From: Acanthopleura granulata
Taxonomy: Eukaryota; Mollusca; Polyplacophora; Chitonida; Chitonidae
Length of the DNA: 64,000 nucleotides
NCBI GenBank assembly: GCA_016165875.1
Contig: JABBOT010000008.1
Location: forward strand, 3,524,794-3,588,793
Direction: 5' to 3'
Position numbers and translations under genes: made by a program. Within the stretch, counting starts at the first letter, position 1, and each line of letters opens with the position of its first letter. The notes under the pieces are model-generated. The model had not been told where the DNA came from. It ran no database searches and saw only the letters and a program-made list of their open reading frames with translations. Positions 1 to 13,370 of the stretch are shown here, in pieces.

Positions 1-395
1 GCAAAACTCCTCGGCCTTAAGAACACGTGCAAAGTAATGAATAGATACAAATTCCATGAGATATTAAGTATAATACCAGCTATCCATATAACTGTAGGTG
101 TGGTATAAGTTTGGTGAACGTGGGACAAACTGATCAAGAGATAGAGCGTTTACATGCCTTGTATAAACTTTAACTTAAATGACCCCAATGACCTTGAAGA
201 AAAAGGTCAAGGTCACTGACAATCAATAGGGTTCTTCCTCCTGCCAAAAATGCAAGCGTGGTGTAAGTTTGTTGAACATCAGATACACCGTTCTAAAGAT
301 TGAGCGTTCACAAGGATATGGATAGACAGAGGGAAGGACGGACACTACCTGCTATGACAATACCTCTTAGCCAAAATTGGCTGACAGGTAAAAAG
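1..395. repeat. dispersed interspersed repeat, cut by window edge
   Basis: The segment resembles 37255-37710 over most of its length: shared blocks include 'ccatgagatatt', 'gtttggtgaac', 'gggacaaactga', the AAGGTCAAGGTCA-like stretch and the closing 'atatgga...actatgacaa' part. It contains no ORF of interest. It lies downstream of, or inside a long 3' intron of, the FAM114A gene. Which mobile-element class it belongs to cannot be told from two diverged copies. Confidence 0.6.
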
Positions 396-1832
396 AGTGT
401 TTGTGCAGGTTGGTGAGGCAAAAACATGAAATTTATTGAAACATCAAAACATAATATCACAATGTTGAGAGAATTGATAGCATCAGTTGTCAGCATTACC
501 CTACTGCCCCAATCAACAGTGTAGATATCTGATGAACAAGTACTCCTTCTGCAATGATTTTCAGCCATCCTAAATACATGTGTACAAGTTCTGCATATAC
601 ATTTTTGGAAAAACGATTCATAACATTCACAGACCATCTTCCACAATAACGGCTGGCGATTACACTAAACCACTAGGCCTTACTGCAGCAAGAATGATCT
701 TCTGTTTCATGGTGAACATATTGAGGAAATCAAGAAAATGTGAAATTATCACATGTATACTGATAATATGTCAATTAGACTTCATAAATGGTTGTTATAA
801 CTATGATCACTGGTTTATACACACAGCTCTAGTGAAAATGTTCCAATATGAAGTACAGGGGGATCAAGGGAAATAACTATGCCATTGGAGAAGGTCACGC
901 GTATGAGTCAGATGTGCAGAATTAGGGATTTAACCTCTGAAGTACATCAACAGTTTGTTCATTTCCAATCCCATGAACAACATGTAGGGTTCATATTGAG
1001 ACATGACTTACAGTCCTCTGTGAGCAAGATGACACACAACATATGGCCGACAATCTCAGTTTGTACTCACAGCAGCTTTGTTGAGACATTTTGTGAATTT
1101 GGATGAGAGAATGCCAACTTCAGTGCACACAACCTTCGTCACACTGTAACACAGAGAAATTGCCCCACAAATGAGGTACAACATTTGTATGAGGTATTTT
1201 TTAAATTAAACTGACAGCTGCATTAACTGCAAAGTTAAGTGTTCTTTGTTGAATGGGTTACAGGAGACATTTTCACATAAAGAATGATAACAAACGAACA
1301 AGAAACAAAACTGACTAGGAAATGGTAGAATCTGCGCACAGAAGCCAGCAAGCTAAGAAACTGTTTCAAAAACTCCAGTCATATACTGCTTATTCCATGT
1401 CCACTTTGATGTTAGGTTTGAGAAAATTCTGTTCTGCCAATGATGGTCAAAAATCAACCTCAGAGCGTAATCCATTTACCAATCTGATGAAGTTACCTGC
1501 CCTTGACAAGTATGTTGAAGCTGGTGGTGCGGTGGACCATTACTTAAGAATCTCGGGTGCCTGACTGAAGCCCTGTTTGCAGTGAATTCACAGGCACAAA
1601 TATAAGGATTGTGTGACTGCTAAAATTTCCTCTAGGCAGGTATTTCATTAATACCATTTTCCTGGAGCATCCTGATGACACTGCAAAGTATCTGCACCAG
1701 ACTTTTTACTTGTGTACTATCTATTAACACTGGTCTGGTTCCCCTCTTGCTTAATGTCAATGCAATCACAATACTGTGATACCCATATTGCTGTCCCATC
1801 CCAAGGCTGCAGGTATGCTGCAATGTACTGAC
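396..1832. other. no recognised gene; probable last intron of FAM114A
   Basis: I searched the minus strand here for the conserved C-terminal block of FAM114 proteins (a stretch ending QDAFQLLLPVLQ in vertebrates) and did not find it, so the final exon(s) should lie left of base 1. A plus-strand ORF at 1322-1564 reads as a hydrophilic 80-residue peptide but shows no domain I recognise and no clear splice context. Confidence 0.5.
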
Positions 1833-4800
1833 CTGGCGAGTGCCTTAGCTCTGTCCAGCATGTCTGTATCGTGGTTTCCCTGTAACAGGAGAAGCTCCCC
1901 TGCCTTGTGGAACTGCTCTACTGTCTTCGCCGTTAACTCTGCCAGTGCCTGGATTGACAGTTTGTAAATCTCCTGCGGGCAAATGCAATCAACCACAACA
2001 AACTGGTAAGTCTAACAATTCAGGGTACAAGTTGTATGTTCACATAAATAAGGAATATCAGGCTCCTGCCATATGGCAGAGGATGTTAGGCCATATTGAA
2101 CTGAACCATGTCACCTATCAACTTTTTTAAGACATGATGTGTTACTTGAATATCGTACTGGTGATTTTTAATGTCGACATTTCACATTCAGCGGGACATT
2201 AGTAATGTTTACGATTTGATTTTATACACGGTGATATGCTGTAATTATTATTTTCCCCATGAACTGGAAACCAAATAAATCCAAAACACTTTCAGAAAAT
2301 GGAAAACTGTGAATAGCCAATGACAGATGATGGAGTTTATATGCATAACTTACATCTTGCATTATTGTATATTAAAAGACAGCTTTGTGCCATACTTAGG
2401 CAATATGACAGAGTAAGTGGAGGTAGAAACACCACTGCATTGGCTTGGCTGACCTTAAATTAGAGAAAAACATATTGTACCTGTCCAGTATCACTGCTAC
2501 CTCTATACAGTTTTTAGGCTGCAAACTATAATACAAAGTAATGAAAAGACAGGACTGGGTATTGTTGAACTTTAAGCTCACTGTGACTCAGTGTACCTTT
2601 ACATCTGATGAGAACCCTTCCTCAGTGTCCAAGCCTGAGAGCCAGTAATGAACTTTGGCTTGTACCTACGAACAAACATTGGGTTAATCAATAAAACTTT
2701 TCATGCATGAGAAATAATTTACATGGTAAGAGCTGGCTAATGAAACAAACGGAAAAATGAAATGATGCAATATTCCAATGGGCATCCAAGCATTTATTAT
2801 CATAAAAAAATCCATGAGTTGCTGTTAAAGCATATCATTTCAAAATAATGATGACACTGACTACTGATTCCTGAAAATTTTCCTGTTCCTATTTCATATA
2901 CGCAACAAAACAGTAGCATTCAAAATCAGCTCCAAAAACGTGATTAAAATCTTTCGATGAATGTAATTTATTTACCTGTGTGATTGTGCACACGCATGAG
3001 TCTGTACACAAGAAATCATACAACAGCAGTCAGGTTCATGGGCTGATGACACGCCCAGAATAACCCTACCTCTGATGAGTACCTGACAAACTTTCTAGCA
3101 GAGCTGGATTTACCAATCATAACCTAATGATGTCGGCACAGCCCTGTCACTTACAGCACTAAGTTTGGCAGGTGAAGTTCCCGTGTGAAATTCTGACAGG
3201 TGAGTTGAGATCAGCTTAGGAAAGTCATGCTCAACAAGGTCTTCTGCAATAACAACAAAGCACCATCAATAAGATCTGCTGTGATGTCAAACCTCTCCCC
3301 ATCATTCCATCCTTATTAACTGCTAGAGTCCTCTCATGAAATGCCCATGTCAGATCAAAAGCGAAGCTCCATTTACAAAATTACATCGGGAAGCCAACAC
3401 CCTAAGGTAGAGCCCATCATTACATATTAACCATATCTGATCGAAAGGTGTGGTTCCGAATATAAAATTACTTCCCAATACAGCCATATGAAACAGGCAT
3501 GCTGATGCTACTGATCTAAAGCAAATCAGTACCTAAGAATAAAAACACTTGGCTTTAACAGGACATCATGCAAAATATCTGTGTGAGAATTTGACCTCTT
3601 TGTTAATGATTTACAAGCTGATTAATCCTAACCGTCTTCATCTAAGTCCTCCAGCTCAAAAGCATCTTTCAACTCCACCAGTTTCTTCTTCAGATCTGCC
3701 AAAGTTTCTGGGGAACCTAAGGCTAACAAGGCCTGAACTCGGTTTTCTGCTTGGTTAGACAGCATCTCAAGAGCTTCCAGGTTAACCAATCCTAAAACAG
3801 ACAGTTTCACAGTTTTGTAAAATGCATTCTTCAGCCAACCTTTCAAATACTGCAGCTAAGGCAAGCACTGTTTCTTTTTTACTTTACTTTTTTTCCCCTG
3901 TCACTACCCTTTAAGATCAAAACTGGTGTAACTCTGCTTTCAAATGTAAGAGCACTGACGAAACATCGATGACAAAATGTGTATCATTCTAAACCAATAA
4001 CAATGTAACTCCCAATGCAGTGTACATGTCTCTATTTTGACGTCAATCATGCCATCACTAGGCAACATATCAACTGCGTATCAGTTTCCACGATTAATTA
4101 TAAATGATAACCCTTCACAAAGGCATCAGAGTGATTTGCTGGTAACTTGCCACATCAAAGAATAACATCTGCTGTCCTAACCCCACTCATACCTAGTTCA
4201 CAGGGAGTGAATTTTGTGAACATTTGCATACCTTGATACTCATCAAACATGGCTCCAAACTGTGCCTGCCTCGACTCCTCATATTCTGCCTCCAGACGTG
4301 AGTTCTCCTCGGCCTGGACTTTGGCATCGCGGAGGATGGACGACAGGTTCGGCTTGTTGCCTCCTTTCATGGCCGCTTTCAGGCCAGGGTCATGCTCTGA
4401 CAAGGCATCGTAGGTCTTTTTCCCTATCGTCTCCAGCACATCTAAGCTCCCTGTCACTAGTGATTTGCCCTGAAGTCATTTACACTTTGTATGAATAATC
4501 CTACAACTTTCAGAGCTAATTACTTGTATCACTTTCTCAAACCAGCTTCAAATATGAATATGGAAGTATTGTGGATAAAAAAATGGTTGCTTTCATCTTT
4601 AAATTGTTACGTTCTTCCATTTGATAACCTGAATCACGTACACAGTAAGTTACCAATAAACCTGTAAGTTAGTTGGACATATCTCTGAGATAAGAAATCC
4701 CTAGAGTAGCTTTCCATTAAAGTTAGAAATCTAAAATGTCAGCACTTCCAGGAGAAGACCAGGGAAGTATAACATACATTGTACTGAAAAGATTAAGGTT

Positions 4801-7800
4801 TGAAGATTTAAAAAACACCATCTAATAACTGTTTAGAAGTTCTCTAAGAAACATATCCTTCATTGATGTAAGCTCATATAGGTACCAGAAGATGTGGACA
4901 GTTTTACTGATCCAATGCTGGCTGATTGACTCTCAAGCAGGGAAATATCAAGCCGCGCACTTTTTGGTCTCTATTCAAAGTGCTGTTTGTGCAGCCAAAA
5001 TCTACGCACTCTGGCATCCTGCCAGCTCTTCATTGTTGTCTATGCACTGACAAAACAAAGGACAGCAGCCAACCGTCCGTAATCGAGTTGAATTCGCACC
5101 CGTATATGAGTAGTGTTACGTACATTCAAAAGACAGAATGGTGAGGATTTATAAAGGGCCCGATTTATGTAATATCTACTATTTGGGCTTTCCATCATCC
5201 TGTGTTCTGATGGATCAAAATTATTTTCACAGTTACATCCTCTTTTACATGGATGTATTTATTGTGCACGATTGAGTGTGGGTTATGACCTACCTTAAAA
5301 TTTTTTGCCTCGGAACTAAAATGATCTAAAAAATAGTTTGATGGTTATTTTCAAATCTTTAAACCCTACTGTTTACAAATTGCTCACTACTTCCCTGGTT
5401 TTCTCCTTTAAAATCTGCTGCAACAAACTACAACGTCACCTTACTTCATAATGGCAAGCTAAAAATATTATGAATCACACGAAGGATGTATAACCATGGA
5501 AAGGCAAGAAAAATTATAACAATGGCTGATACATGCATTAATGTAACAGTACTAATGTTAACACTAAACATTCATTATCTTTTGCAATTGATACAGAGTA
5601 ATGACACAATATTGAGAACAGATAGAAAAGATGTTTACCGTATCTGTGACTAAGTGAGTAAGATTTGACACTCCCCAGCCCGACAGCCATCCACCCCCTT
5701 CAGACCCTCCTTCAGCCTTAGCTTCAGTACTGGACTCTCCATCCTTCTTGGGCTTCTGAGGCTCCTGAGTATCATCCTCTTTCTGTGCCACGGCTGCCTC
5801 ACCTTCAGAAACCTTTTTACTTTCTTTACCACGGTTTGATTCACCTACAAACAATTCAACTTTATGAAATTCAATCGACTGGTGGATTACTCGGTACAGT
5901 AAAATTCCAATGTTAACCATCCTTATTAAGAATGATGCATTGACAATATTACCTCACTAATCACTTAAATACTCTTCAGCAAACCAAAATGAAATGCAAT
6001 ACACATGTAACGGTTTAAAGCAAAGTTCATGTAAACATGCATGTTTGTTTCTGTTTTGACACATGCAATGTACTTAAGTTTTCCCACAATTTTATCACAG
6101 AGTAACTCAACAATCAGAAAGCTGACAAACTTTTTCTATGAATATGTATGAAGTTATCTGATTCAAGTTTAATGACGTACTCTAGCATCTTTCACCGATA
6201 CCACAACAGTGGGATGTATGCATAAAGAACACCTCTTCACCAGTATCAGTATATCTGACAAGCCATTTTATATCACATGCTGTCCCTACCTGCTTCTTGG
6301 CCCTCTTCTGTCCTCTCACTCTTGACGAGCTCCTCTGGAGGGGGAGCCCCTAGGGATGACTCTACTGTCTCCAAGACAGTGCTGAATCCTTCTCCTGAAA
6401 GTTACGATGAAGGCACCCATTAAATCAGTTGTGGGATACATTTACACTCTTAGACTTGTGGTGTCAAATAAATATAGACCACCTTGATCGCCTTGTGCTT
6501 AGTGTGTCCATCACGGAGTTGGCAGATCCCAGATCTAGCCCGGGTCAGGTCATACCAAAGATTTTAAAAATTGGTTCTTCTTGCTGCCTTGCTTGGCACA
6601 CAGCATGGAGAGGTTAGAGCAAGGAAACAAGACTGGTCGGTCCGGTGTCATTATAATGTAACTGGGTGAGGTGTCATGTCCGGTGTCTTCGGCATGATGT
6701 TTCAGTGGCGGCAGCAATCTGGCGACATGGACTCGCCTGCCACAAGAAGACACACTGTATGCACAAGTTATCCTTGTCGTCATATGACTGTTAAGTACGA
6801 CAGTAAACCTCAAGCACCCACTCACTCACTCAAATAAATATATTCATTTTCATGTTTTCTTTTAACAAGAAAATAAAGCAGTGCATTTTCTTCCTATGTG
6901 ACAGTCCCACATTATTAGCCTACAGATTCAGATTCATCTTTAAATATTAATATATACCGTTGCAATATCAAACAAATTTTCAGATTATTCACATGTGAGT
7001 TGGCGAGAGATGGATTCAAACATGCAACTTCTGCAATGACATCTGAAATTCCTCTATAAATCTGTACATATGTACGTGTATACATGACCGTTTCCAATAC
7101 ACAACCTCTGCCTTTTCGTTCCTCACCACACAGATACAGTTTGTCCAGACAGTTATACCAATGAGTAAATCCTCAACTGAAGAGGACACAGACTGTCGAA
7201 GATGAGTATCCACCACATTGAACTCACCCACTTGGTTGGTAAAGGTTGACACAGAGGCTGTGGCTACATTGACCAGTGATGTTCCCCAGTTAGACCAGCC
7301 TCCCCACCCAGATTCCGTCTGTAAAGTCAACAACGACAAGAAATAAGGGTTCACATGTGGCTGTACGATTGCATATCACCTCTGTTCTTCCTGACGACAT
7401 TTTGATGTGCACGCATGGAAGTGTTTACATGAGCATGACAACCTTACTGGAACTGTCCAACCCTTCACATCCTGGATTTGATTGAACAAGAACAGTGTAA
7501 ACCATTAATGGCTGATGTATGACTCATAATCCAAAGGTCACTTGTTAAAAAACAACCTCTGTGTCATGTATGACACCATCGACACCACTGGTCAAAACTT
7601 TCGTGATCACTGAAGTATTGAAGGTGCCTCTTCCCTCTCCGAATACAAAAATTTAAAGGGAAAGAAATAAAAAAAATAAAAAACATGCTAATATCAATGA
7701 TGTTCATGAGTGCATAGCAGAATGATTACCAGCAAAATACTTCAGACTAACCTGTTTTTGTGAGGAATCTTCTGTATTTGTTTCCGAGCTGACAGAAATA

Positions 7801-8432
7801 TCTGCCACTAGCGACACATCTCTTTCAATTGTCTGGTCCAGCACATCAGATGTTGCGGATGGTCCTGTTTGTTTATCCTTGTTTAAATCTGAATTCTCTG
7901 AGCTTTTCTTCTCCAGATTTTGGGACTCTGATACAGATAGTATATTTTTTTTAGAATCTGTTTCAATAGCTGTTGCCAGTTTTGAACGCACTAATGATGT
8001 AGGCTTTTTATCTGCAGCATCCTGTCCTCTATCATCCGATGAGTCCTGCATTGTCACCTTAGCCACTTCCTCAGTCACAGCATCTGCAACAGCTGTCTGA
8101 TCACCAAAATCTGCTGCTTCTGTTTCTTTTACATCCTTTGTTGAACCTTTCTTATTTTTGTTACCTTTCCTCTTTTGCTTGGAGTTTTTACCTTCTGCCT
8201 TTGCACCTGACCTTTCATCAGTTTTAGAAACTGACGCGCCTTTGGAGACAGCAGTTTTCTGTGCTGTATCCCCTGAGGCTTGGTTTGCTGATGTCCCTTT
8301 CTTACTCTTCTGGGATTCTTTCCTTCCTTGACTTCCTGGCTTCTCTGCAGCATTGGGTGCCGTGGTAGCCACCTTTGCTGAGGTCACCTCACCCTCATCA
8401 GCACTGGCAAACTCTTCCTCAGAATCAGACAT
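1833..8432 (-). CDS. FAM114A: FAM114A-family protein (NOXP20-like), 3' end outside window
   Basis: Nine coding exons, all GT-AG, joining in frame: 8432-7752 (ATG at 8432), 7318-7228, 6394-6290, 5844-5639, 4469-4232, 3791-3633, 3243-3155, 2665-2597 and 1972-1833. They give 592 codons plus two bases. The first exon encodes an acidic, Lys/Ser/Thr-rich low-complexity N-terminus starting MSDSEEEFASADEGE. Exon 2 carries GWGGWSNWG and exon 4 carries GGGWLSGWG, the WG motifs of this family. Exons 5-9 match vertebrate FAM114A1/A2 block by block: GKSLVTGSLDVLETIGKKT, FGAMFDEYQG, LVNLEALEMLSNQAENRVQ and EIYKLSIQALAELTAKTVEQ. Vertebrate members have roughly 500-560 residues and are linked to the Golgi/Rab2 network; the function here is inferred from family only. 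The chain ends in phase 2 at donor 1832, so roughly 60 C-terminal residues are missing, presumably off the left edge. The long acidic first exon makes it larger than the human proteins. Confidence 0.9.
6510..6836 (+). mobile_element. SINE, family B, in FAM114A intron
   Basis: The segment shares with 13937-14285 the blocks 'gaggttagagcaa', 'gtcatgtccggtgtct', 'ggcatgatgtt..agtgg' and 'gccacaagaagacaca', then a tail of repeated CACT before AATAAATA. It lies in the intron between coding exons 2 and 3 of FAM114A, antisense to that gene. The 5' boundary is approximate. Confidence 0.6.
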
Positions 8433-8515
8433 AGTGACACCTGGGAATATACATACTGCATAGCCATAACAAGTACAGTGAGTGCTGCAAATACAACTCG
8501 GATCGATTTGCATGT

Positions 8516-8875
8516 TATATGTTTATTTATTTATTTCCTTGGTGTTTCACACCGTACTCAATAATATTTCACTTATACGAACGTGGCCAGCATTATGGTG
8601 GGAGGAAAACAGGCAGAGCCAGGGGGAAACCCACAACCATTCGTAGGTTAGCGACAAGATTAAGTGCTGTGGAGGACATTTGTAAATACCTGTGCACTAC
8701 ATGATCTGAATTTGGATGGTCTGGCACCACTTTCTGGAAACTCAAATGGAAGAACTTTCCATAAATGATTTATGGTTGCTGGCAGATCTTCCCACTTCCC
8801 AGGAAGCCAGCATAAGCTGGACTTGGCCTCACAGCAAACGCATTGGAGGGAGGCTTCTAACCAAATGAACCAAGG
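8516..8875 (-). mobile_element. SINE, family A, composite form with internal insertion
   Basis: Read on the minus strand it gives the usual SINE-A blocks (aagtccagcttatgctggct, ggtctgccagcaacc-like, gtttcccc..ggctctgcc, cctcccaccataatgctggc) and the AATAAATAAATAAA tail. Between the 'ctgccagcaacc' block and the 'gtgggtttcc' block it carries about 115 bp of extra sequence (roughly 8665-8775) that recurs at 20547-20655. It lies directly upstream of the first coding exon of FAM114A. Confidence 0.7.
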
Positions 8876-9774
8876 CGGTCCCCGTATGTTATATAGACAT
8901 AAGTTGTGACTATGCACCATACTGGTCAGTGTGTATACAGCACACTCACAACTACCATGACTACCACCATGATGAATTTTCTACCACTATCATGGCAGTA
9001 TGGTTTTCTTGTAATCTTTATATCTGGGTACTTTCTTTGCCATGTTGTTTAACCACATTCACTAACATTGGCCATACATTGGCCACAGAAACATATATGT
9101 AGCATGCCCCTATAATCCCTTGTTAGTGGTACAATACCGGAGGTGTCACTATTTACCTAGGCCTATATTCAATATCTGAATCACTCTTCGAGACCATGGA
9201 CTTCCGAGAATTAGAGCATTTACTCGCACCAACACTTTTTGGTCGCTGAGACACAGCGGTGAATACATGGCCAAAATAACATGGAAATTATAGGAAACTC
9301 TGCTTCATGGCCTCATAAGTCCAAAACTGGGTTTCATAAACGTTCATAATTTACATATGCTATGCAGATTGTTCTGTAGTAAAACATACTGTAATTTCTG
9401 GTTATTATCAGCCGTAGTTTTCAGACTATTGACCAGCGATGTTCCTTTTCCTGTCCCTTCCCATGTTAACTTCACCAAGTCCCCTGCTTGCCGCTGCCTA
9501 TAACATGTATAGTTAACAGTTTCGAGTTGATTTGAGACCATGAACATTTTTATCTTCTATCCACGAGACGCTTTTCTCACTTGATGTTGTGGTTTATATC
9601 CTAGCTCATTTGGTTTTCTCTTTAAATATCTTTTTCCTTCTCCTCAACCCCAATGGCATCTGTCATGTCAAACGTTACATCGTTTGCCAAAGGGAAGGCT
9701 AGAAAGCTGAATTTGCACTTAAGGGGGACATTTCCATTGCATTCATCTAACAACTGCAATTTCAGTATCCTTAC

Positions 9775-9925
9775 CAAAACACAATTCTCCTTGATCTGAA
9801 ATCAACACAAACACGTGCGATTAAGAAACTCAAAAAACCAAGTAACACCAACTTCGTCCCAGCCACGTCAACCTCAGGCCTTGTGTTGTTGATGTTCTGT
9901 GTTCGCGCATGTGTGTTTGTAAATA
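9775..9925 (-). other. FAM114A: probable 5' UTR exon of FAM114A
   Basis: The first coding exon of FAM114A opens with 8 non-coding bases directly after an acceptor (AG at 8441-8442), so an upstream non-coding exon is needed. A matching donor (TTTTG|GTAAGG, exon end 9775) lies just behind the divergent ZMAT2 start. The 5' limit is a guess. Confidence 0.4.
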
Positions 9926-9944
9926 TAACATTTCCGGAGTAACA
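9900..9944. promoter_or_regulatory. short bidirectional promoter FAM114A / ZMAT2
   Basis: The inferred non-coding first exon of FAM114A (minus) and the ZMAT2 start codon (plus, 9945) are about 20-170 bp apart, leaving room only for a shared promoter. No TATA box is evident. The arrangement is inferred from gene positions; transcription starts are not visible in the sequence. Confidence 0.4.
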
Positions 9945-12933
9945 ATGGCTGCAAACGAGGTCTGTCAACAAGCTGTTTTTCTCTGGGAAAACATGCATTC
10001 TACTGTATTTGTATGATCGGTTTTCTGTACTTAAGTACGCACAATAATTATTCTCCGTCACAACTTGAATTCAAGTGTTTTCCAATACTAAAATGTTAAT
10101 TTCATGAACTGCGGCATCCATATCATGAGAGGATCAGTTTCCGTCACAACCTTAAAGTTAATTCTTGTAGTGCAGTAGTAGCGGTAATGACAAATTTCAT
10201 GAATGTGTCTCTTGTTGGAGAAGTGCGCGTTTCCGTTTTAGGTTCTCAGGTGTGGGTTTGTCGTCAGGAAACAGGTGACACTTTAAGTGCAGAGCGATAT
10301 CTGGCTTCATATCTGTTCCTGGATTGGTGCAGTCTGCAGATGTCTGTTTTAGTGGAGGAATTCAAGTATTTCGTTTGTAGTTGCATGGGTTTGCTACCTC
10401 CCTGACTAGAGGCACACAAATACCTGGAAAGCAGTCATAGTATGATTGTATGCTGTAAATAAACAATTCATATTGTCACTTACTCCAGCGTAATTATGTT
10501 GAAATATTACATTAAATACACATTTTCTCTTTCCTGAAAAAATCTGTGGAGCAGAAAGTGTCCACGGGGAGCGATGGAAGAAGAAAATGGGACAAAGAGG
10601 AGTTCGAGCGACTGGCCCGAGAGAGAATCGCAGAGGAGATCGATGACATAGATAAGGACAAAGAGGTCCCAGTCAAAAGAGAACTTTTGAAACCCAGAGA
10701 CTACAGGGTGAGGATATTACTTGACATGTTATTATGACCAACTAGTATTGCTTCTTTCTCTCTTTATCCTGCCATTCTTATTTGTCTGCAAGTGATGATC
10801 TGGTGGGTTACAAAAACAGTCTTACATACACAGTGTACTTTTAATTAAATGTGCAGCATTGATTTAGTTTTGTATGAAAGATGTATGTCACATATTTCCC
10901 AAACCCTTAATGCAGGATATATAACTGATATATATTTTTGCTGACAGGTTGATTTGGAGTCATCACTAGGGAAGTCCCATGTCATCACTAAGACAACACC
11001 ATCATCACAGCAGGGAGGGTAAGTTACCATTCCGTTGGACTTCGTACTGAAATACCCTGCTTGCAATAGTTCACAGTGTGAGGTTTATATATATGATGCG
11101 ACCTTTTTAATTTCACACATTTATGCCGTAAATGTGACCCAGAACATGAGCCGAACTATTTTGTTTTACATCTGAATTTACATCTGTAATTTTGTCATCT
11201 GAGTAGTTTTTCCTGTGACTGCTCGAGGACTTTGTCTGTAAAACTTAACATGTTCATAAACGTTCGAAAACTATCGCGTGCTACTCGCGTATAGTTATGT
11301 AGATGATAATATCAAAAATCCAGTCAGTCAGTAAAGGCAGTATTAAAGTGGAACTCCATTGTGTGGCATATATTTCATCCTGTGTATAAGTGTTGTGCTT
11401 TGATCTGACAGCTAATGACTAATGTCAGATCCTTAAATTACTCTGAACTTTCTCATGCGCCTGTAGGCAGCATAATCTCGCTGTTTGTGGCCTCTTTTTG
11501 TACTTTTCTTCGACTTTACATTTATGAAATAAATGTACTCTCCAACTTGTGACCCTGCAGTGTCAAAATTATTAAACTCAAGTCACAAATTTTGCCAGGA
11601 GCGTGAAGCAAACAAATTTTTTTCAATCTCATTTAATAAATTTGATCTCGTTTGAAATCCTTTATGTATTAAATATCATTGTCCATTGAAATTATGAAGA
11701 TGTTATTATCAGCTTGTGTTACACTGTTGATTATCTGTTGACAGATATTACTGTAATGTGTGTGACTGTGTTGTCAAGGACTCCATCAACTTTCTAGACC
11801 ATATCAATGGAAAGAAACGTGAGTTACAGTTTTATAAGTTAAGGTACATGTATATATGGAGGTGCACTAATTTTAATTTTCAGTTTCGTTTACATCACCT
11901 AAGTTCTCAACCTTCTTGCTTATGAAGGAGCAACCTTCAGTGTGATGTTTTGTACCTTTTTAATTTGCTTGTGGAGACAAAACCTCACAAAAAGTAAAAT
12001 TTTTCCAGACTGTTCACAATTTCAGATGGCACCCCCGACATGCTGAACACTTTAGGTGTATTGATATTGTTACTGAAAATATATTTTGATACCATCTCAT
12101 CTCCAGCCATTTGATAAGAGCCATGGGAAACAGAGTATCTAATATGATAGGTGAATCATGGAGATTCGATACATTAAACAAGTAAAGTTCATGGAAAATC
12201 TAACAAATCATAAAATTGAAAATTTTGAAACTTTGAAAATTTTTAAAGTCTCTTGTTGTTACTGTTGTATTTTCAGATCAGAGAAATCTGGGTATGTCCA
12301 TGAGAATAGAGCGATCTTCATTAGACCAGGTGAAAAAAAGGTTTGAAGTAAATAAGAAGAAAATGGAAGAAAAGAAAAAAGAATATGACTTTGAAGAGAG
12401 GATGAAAGAACTACGAGAAGAGGTAAAAACCAGTGTAAATGGAAGTTATGCCACATTAAAAATTCATGCAATATAGAGTTAGAGACTGTCACATTGCTTC
12501 TCAATAGTTGTTTTGGTTTTTAAAAATTCAGCACCTTGTCACTTCTAGTAAGTCAGAGCAAGTGTGATTGTGAGTGAAGGTATTTCCATATATATAGCTT
12601 TTAGTAGTTTCTGCTGGTGACACTTCTGTTTTGTTTTGTTTACCCTTAAAGAAGGTTATCTAAAAATTTGGGCTAAGATATTTCAGTATATAGAATTCAT
12701 TGCTTTTAACATGTCTAAAGGTGACACTTGCTTTCACACACATTTTCTTTTCCCTGTCCTTGACTCGTGTTGGTGTGCTCTGATTCCAGGAGGAGAAGCA
12801 GAAAGCTTACAAGAAGGAGAGGCGGAAGGACAGGAAGCGTAAGGCTAACAGTGATATAGATGGAGGAGAGATGGACCCTGACATGGCCGCCGTCATGGGC
12901 TTCTCAGGGTTTGGCTCATCCAAAAAGCCATGA
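9945..12933 (+). CDS. ZMAT2: ZMAT2 (zinc finger matrin-type 2; Snu23-like splicing factor)
   Basis: Six exons with GT-AG borders and compatible phases: 9945-9959, 10555-10707, 10948-11018, 11745-11818, 12277-12422 and 12790-12933. They give 603 nt including the stop, i.e. 200 aa, against 199 aa for human ZMAT2. The protein starts [19 protein letters not shown] and ends [12 protein letters not shown] single U1-type C2H2 zinc finger (C-x2-C-x12-H-x5-H, CNVCDCVV...HINGKKH) is split between exons 4 and 5, with the last His codon interrupted by the intron. A Lys/Glu-rich helix follows ([17 protein letters not shown]). The family is the metazoan counterpart of yeast Snu23, a U4/U6.U5 tri-snRNP protein acting in spliceosome activation. 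The start is supported because the five-residue first exon joins in frame to the conserved RRKWDK block. A polyadenylation hexamer lies at 13365. Confidence 0.95.
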
Positions 12934-13364
12934 GACTTGTGAAGAACACAGTGATACATCCATCCTACACTGACATCACCTTCTGACAGATCACTGAGGC
13001 TGGACTGATGGACAGTGAGGATGTCTCTGTAGGACACAAATCAGATGAAGTATTGTTAAATTTGGAACAGAGAAAAGACAACAAGAGCATGGAGTGCGAT
13101 CTTATCAGGTGTTAGAAAGTCTACTGCAGCCTCAGCCATCTGTGGACTAAAATGGCTGATTTTAATCCTGTTAATATTCTCATCTTGGTAGTGAAATGCT
13201 TTCAGTATGGTGACCAAGGTGGTGACCTGAATACAGGATTATCCCCCTTTCATGTTAGCTCGTCAGGATCAAACTGTTGTGAACAACTCAGCAGAGGATG
13301 GAGGTTGTTGTCAGATAATGTGCGTGCTTAAATGCTTTTAGAGTCTCCCGATTTCCTCTGTGTA

Positions 13365-13370
13365 AATAAA
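13365..13370 (+). terminator. ZMAT2: ZMAT2 polyadenylation signal
   Basis: AATAAA in a T/A-rich context about 430 bp after the ZMAT2 stop codon. It is the first plausible hexamer downstream of the coding region. Confidence 0.5.

Noticed and set aside
1322..1564. Plus-strand 80-codon ORF
   Set aside because: Peptide looks protein-like but has no recognised domain, no splice context and no repeat partner in the window.
9344..9547. Minus-strand ORF with GTSLVNS, similar to the WG exon of FAM114A (GTSLVNV)
   Set aside because: Only about 16 bases match and the WG motif itself is absent; likely chance or a tiny remnant.
10546..10554. Start of ZMAT2 at 10546
   Set aside because: The codon is GTG inside intron sequence before the acceptor; the spliced start at 9945 gives the expected length and N-terminus.
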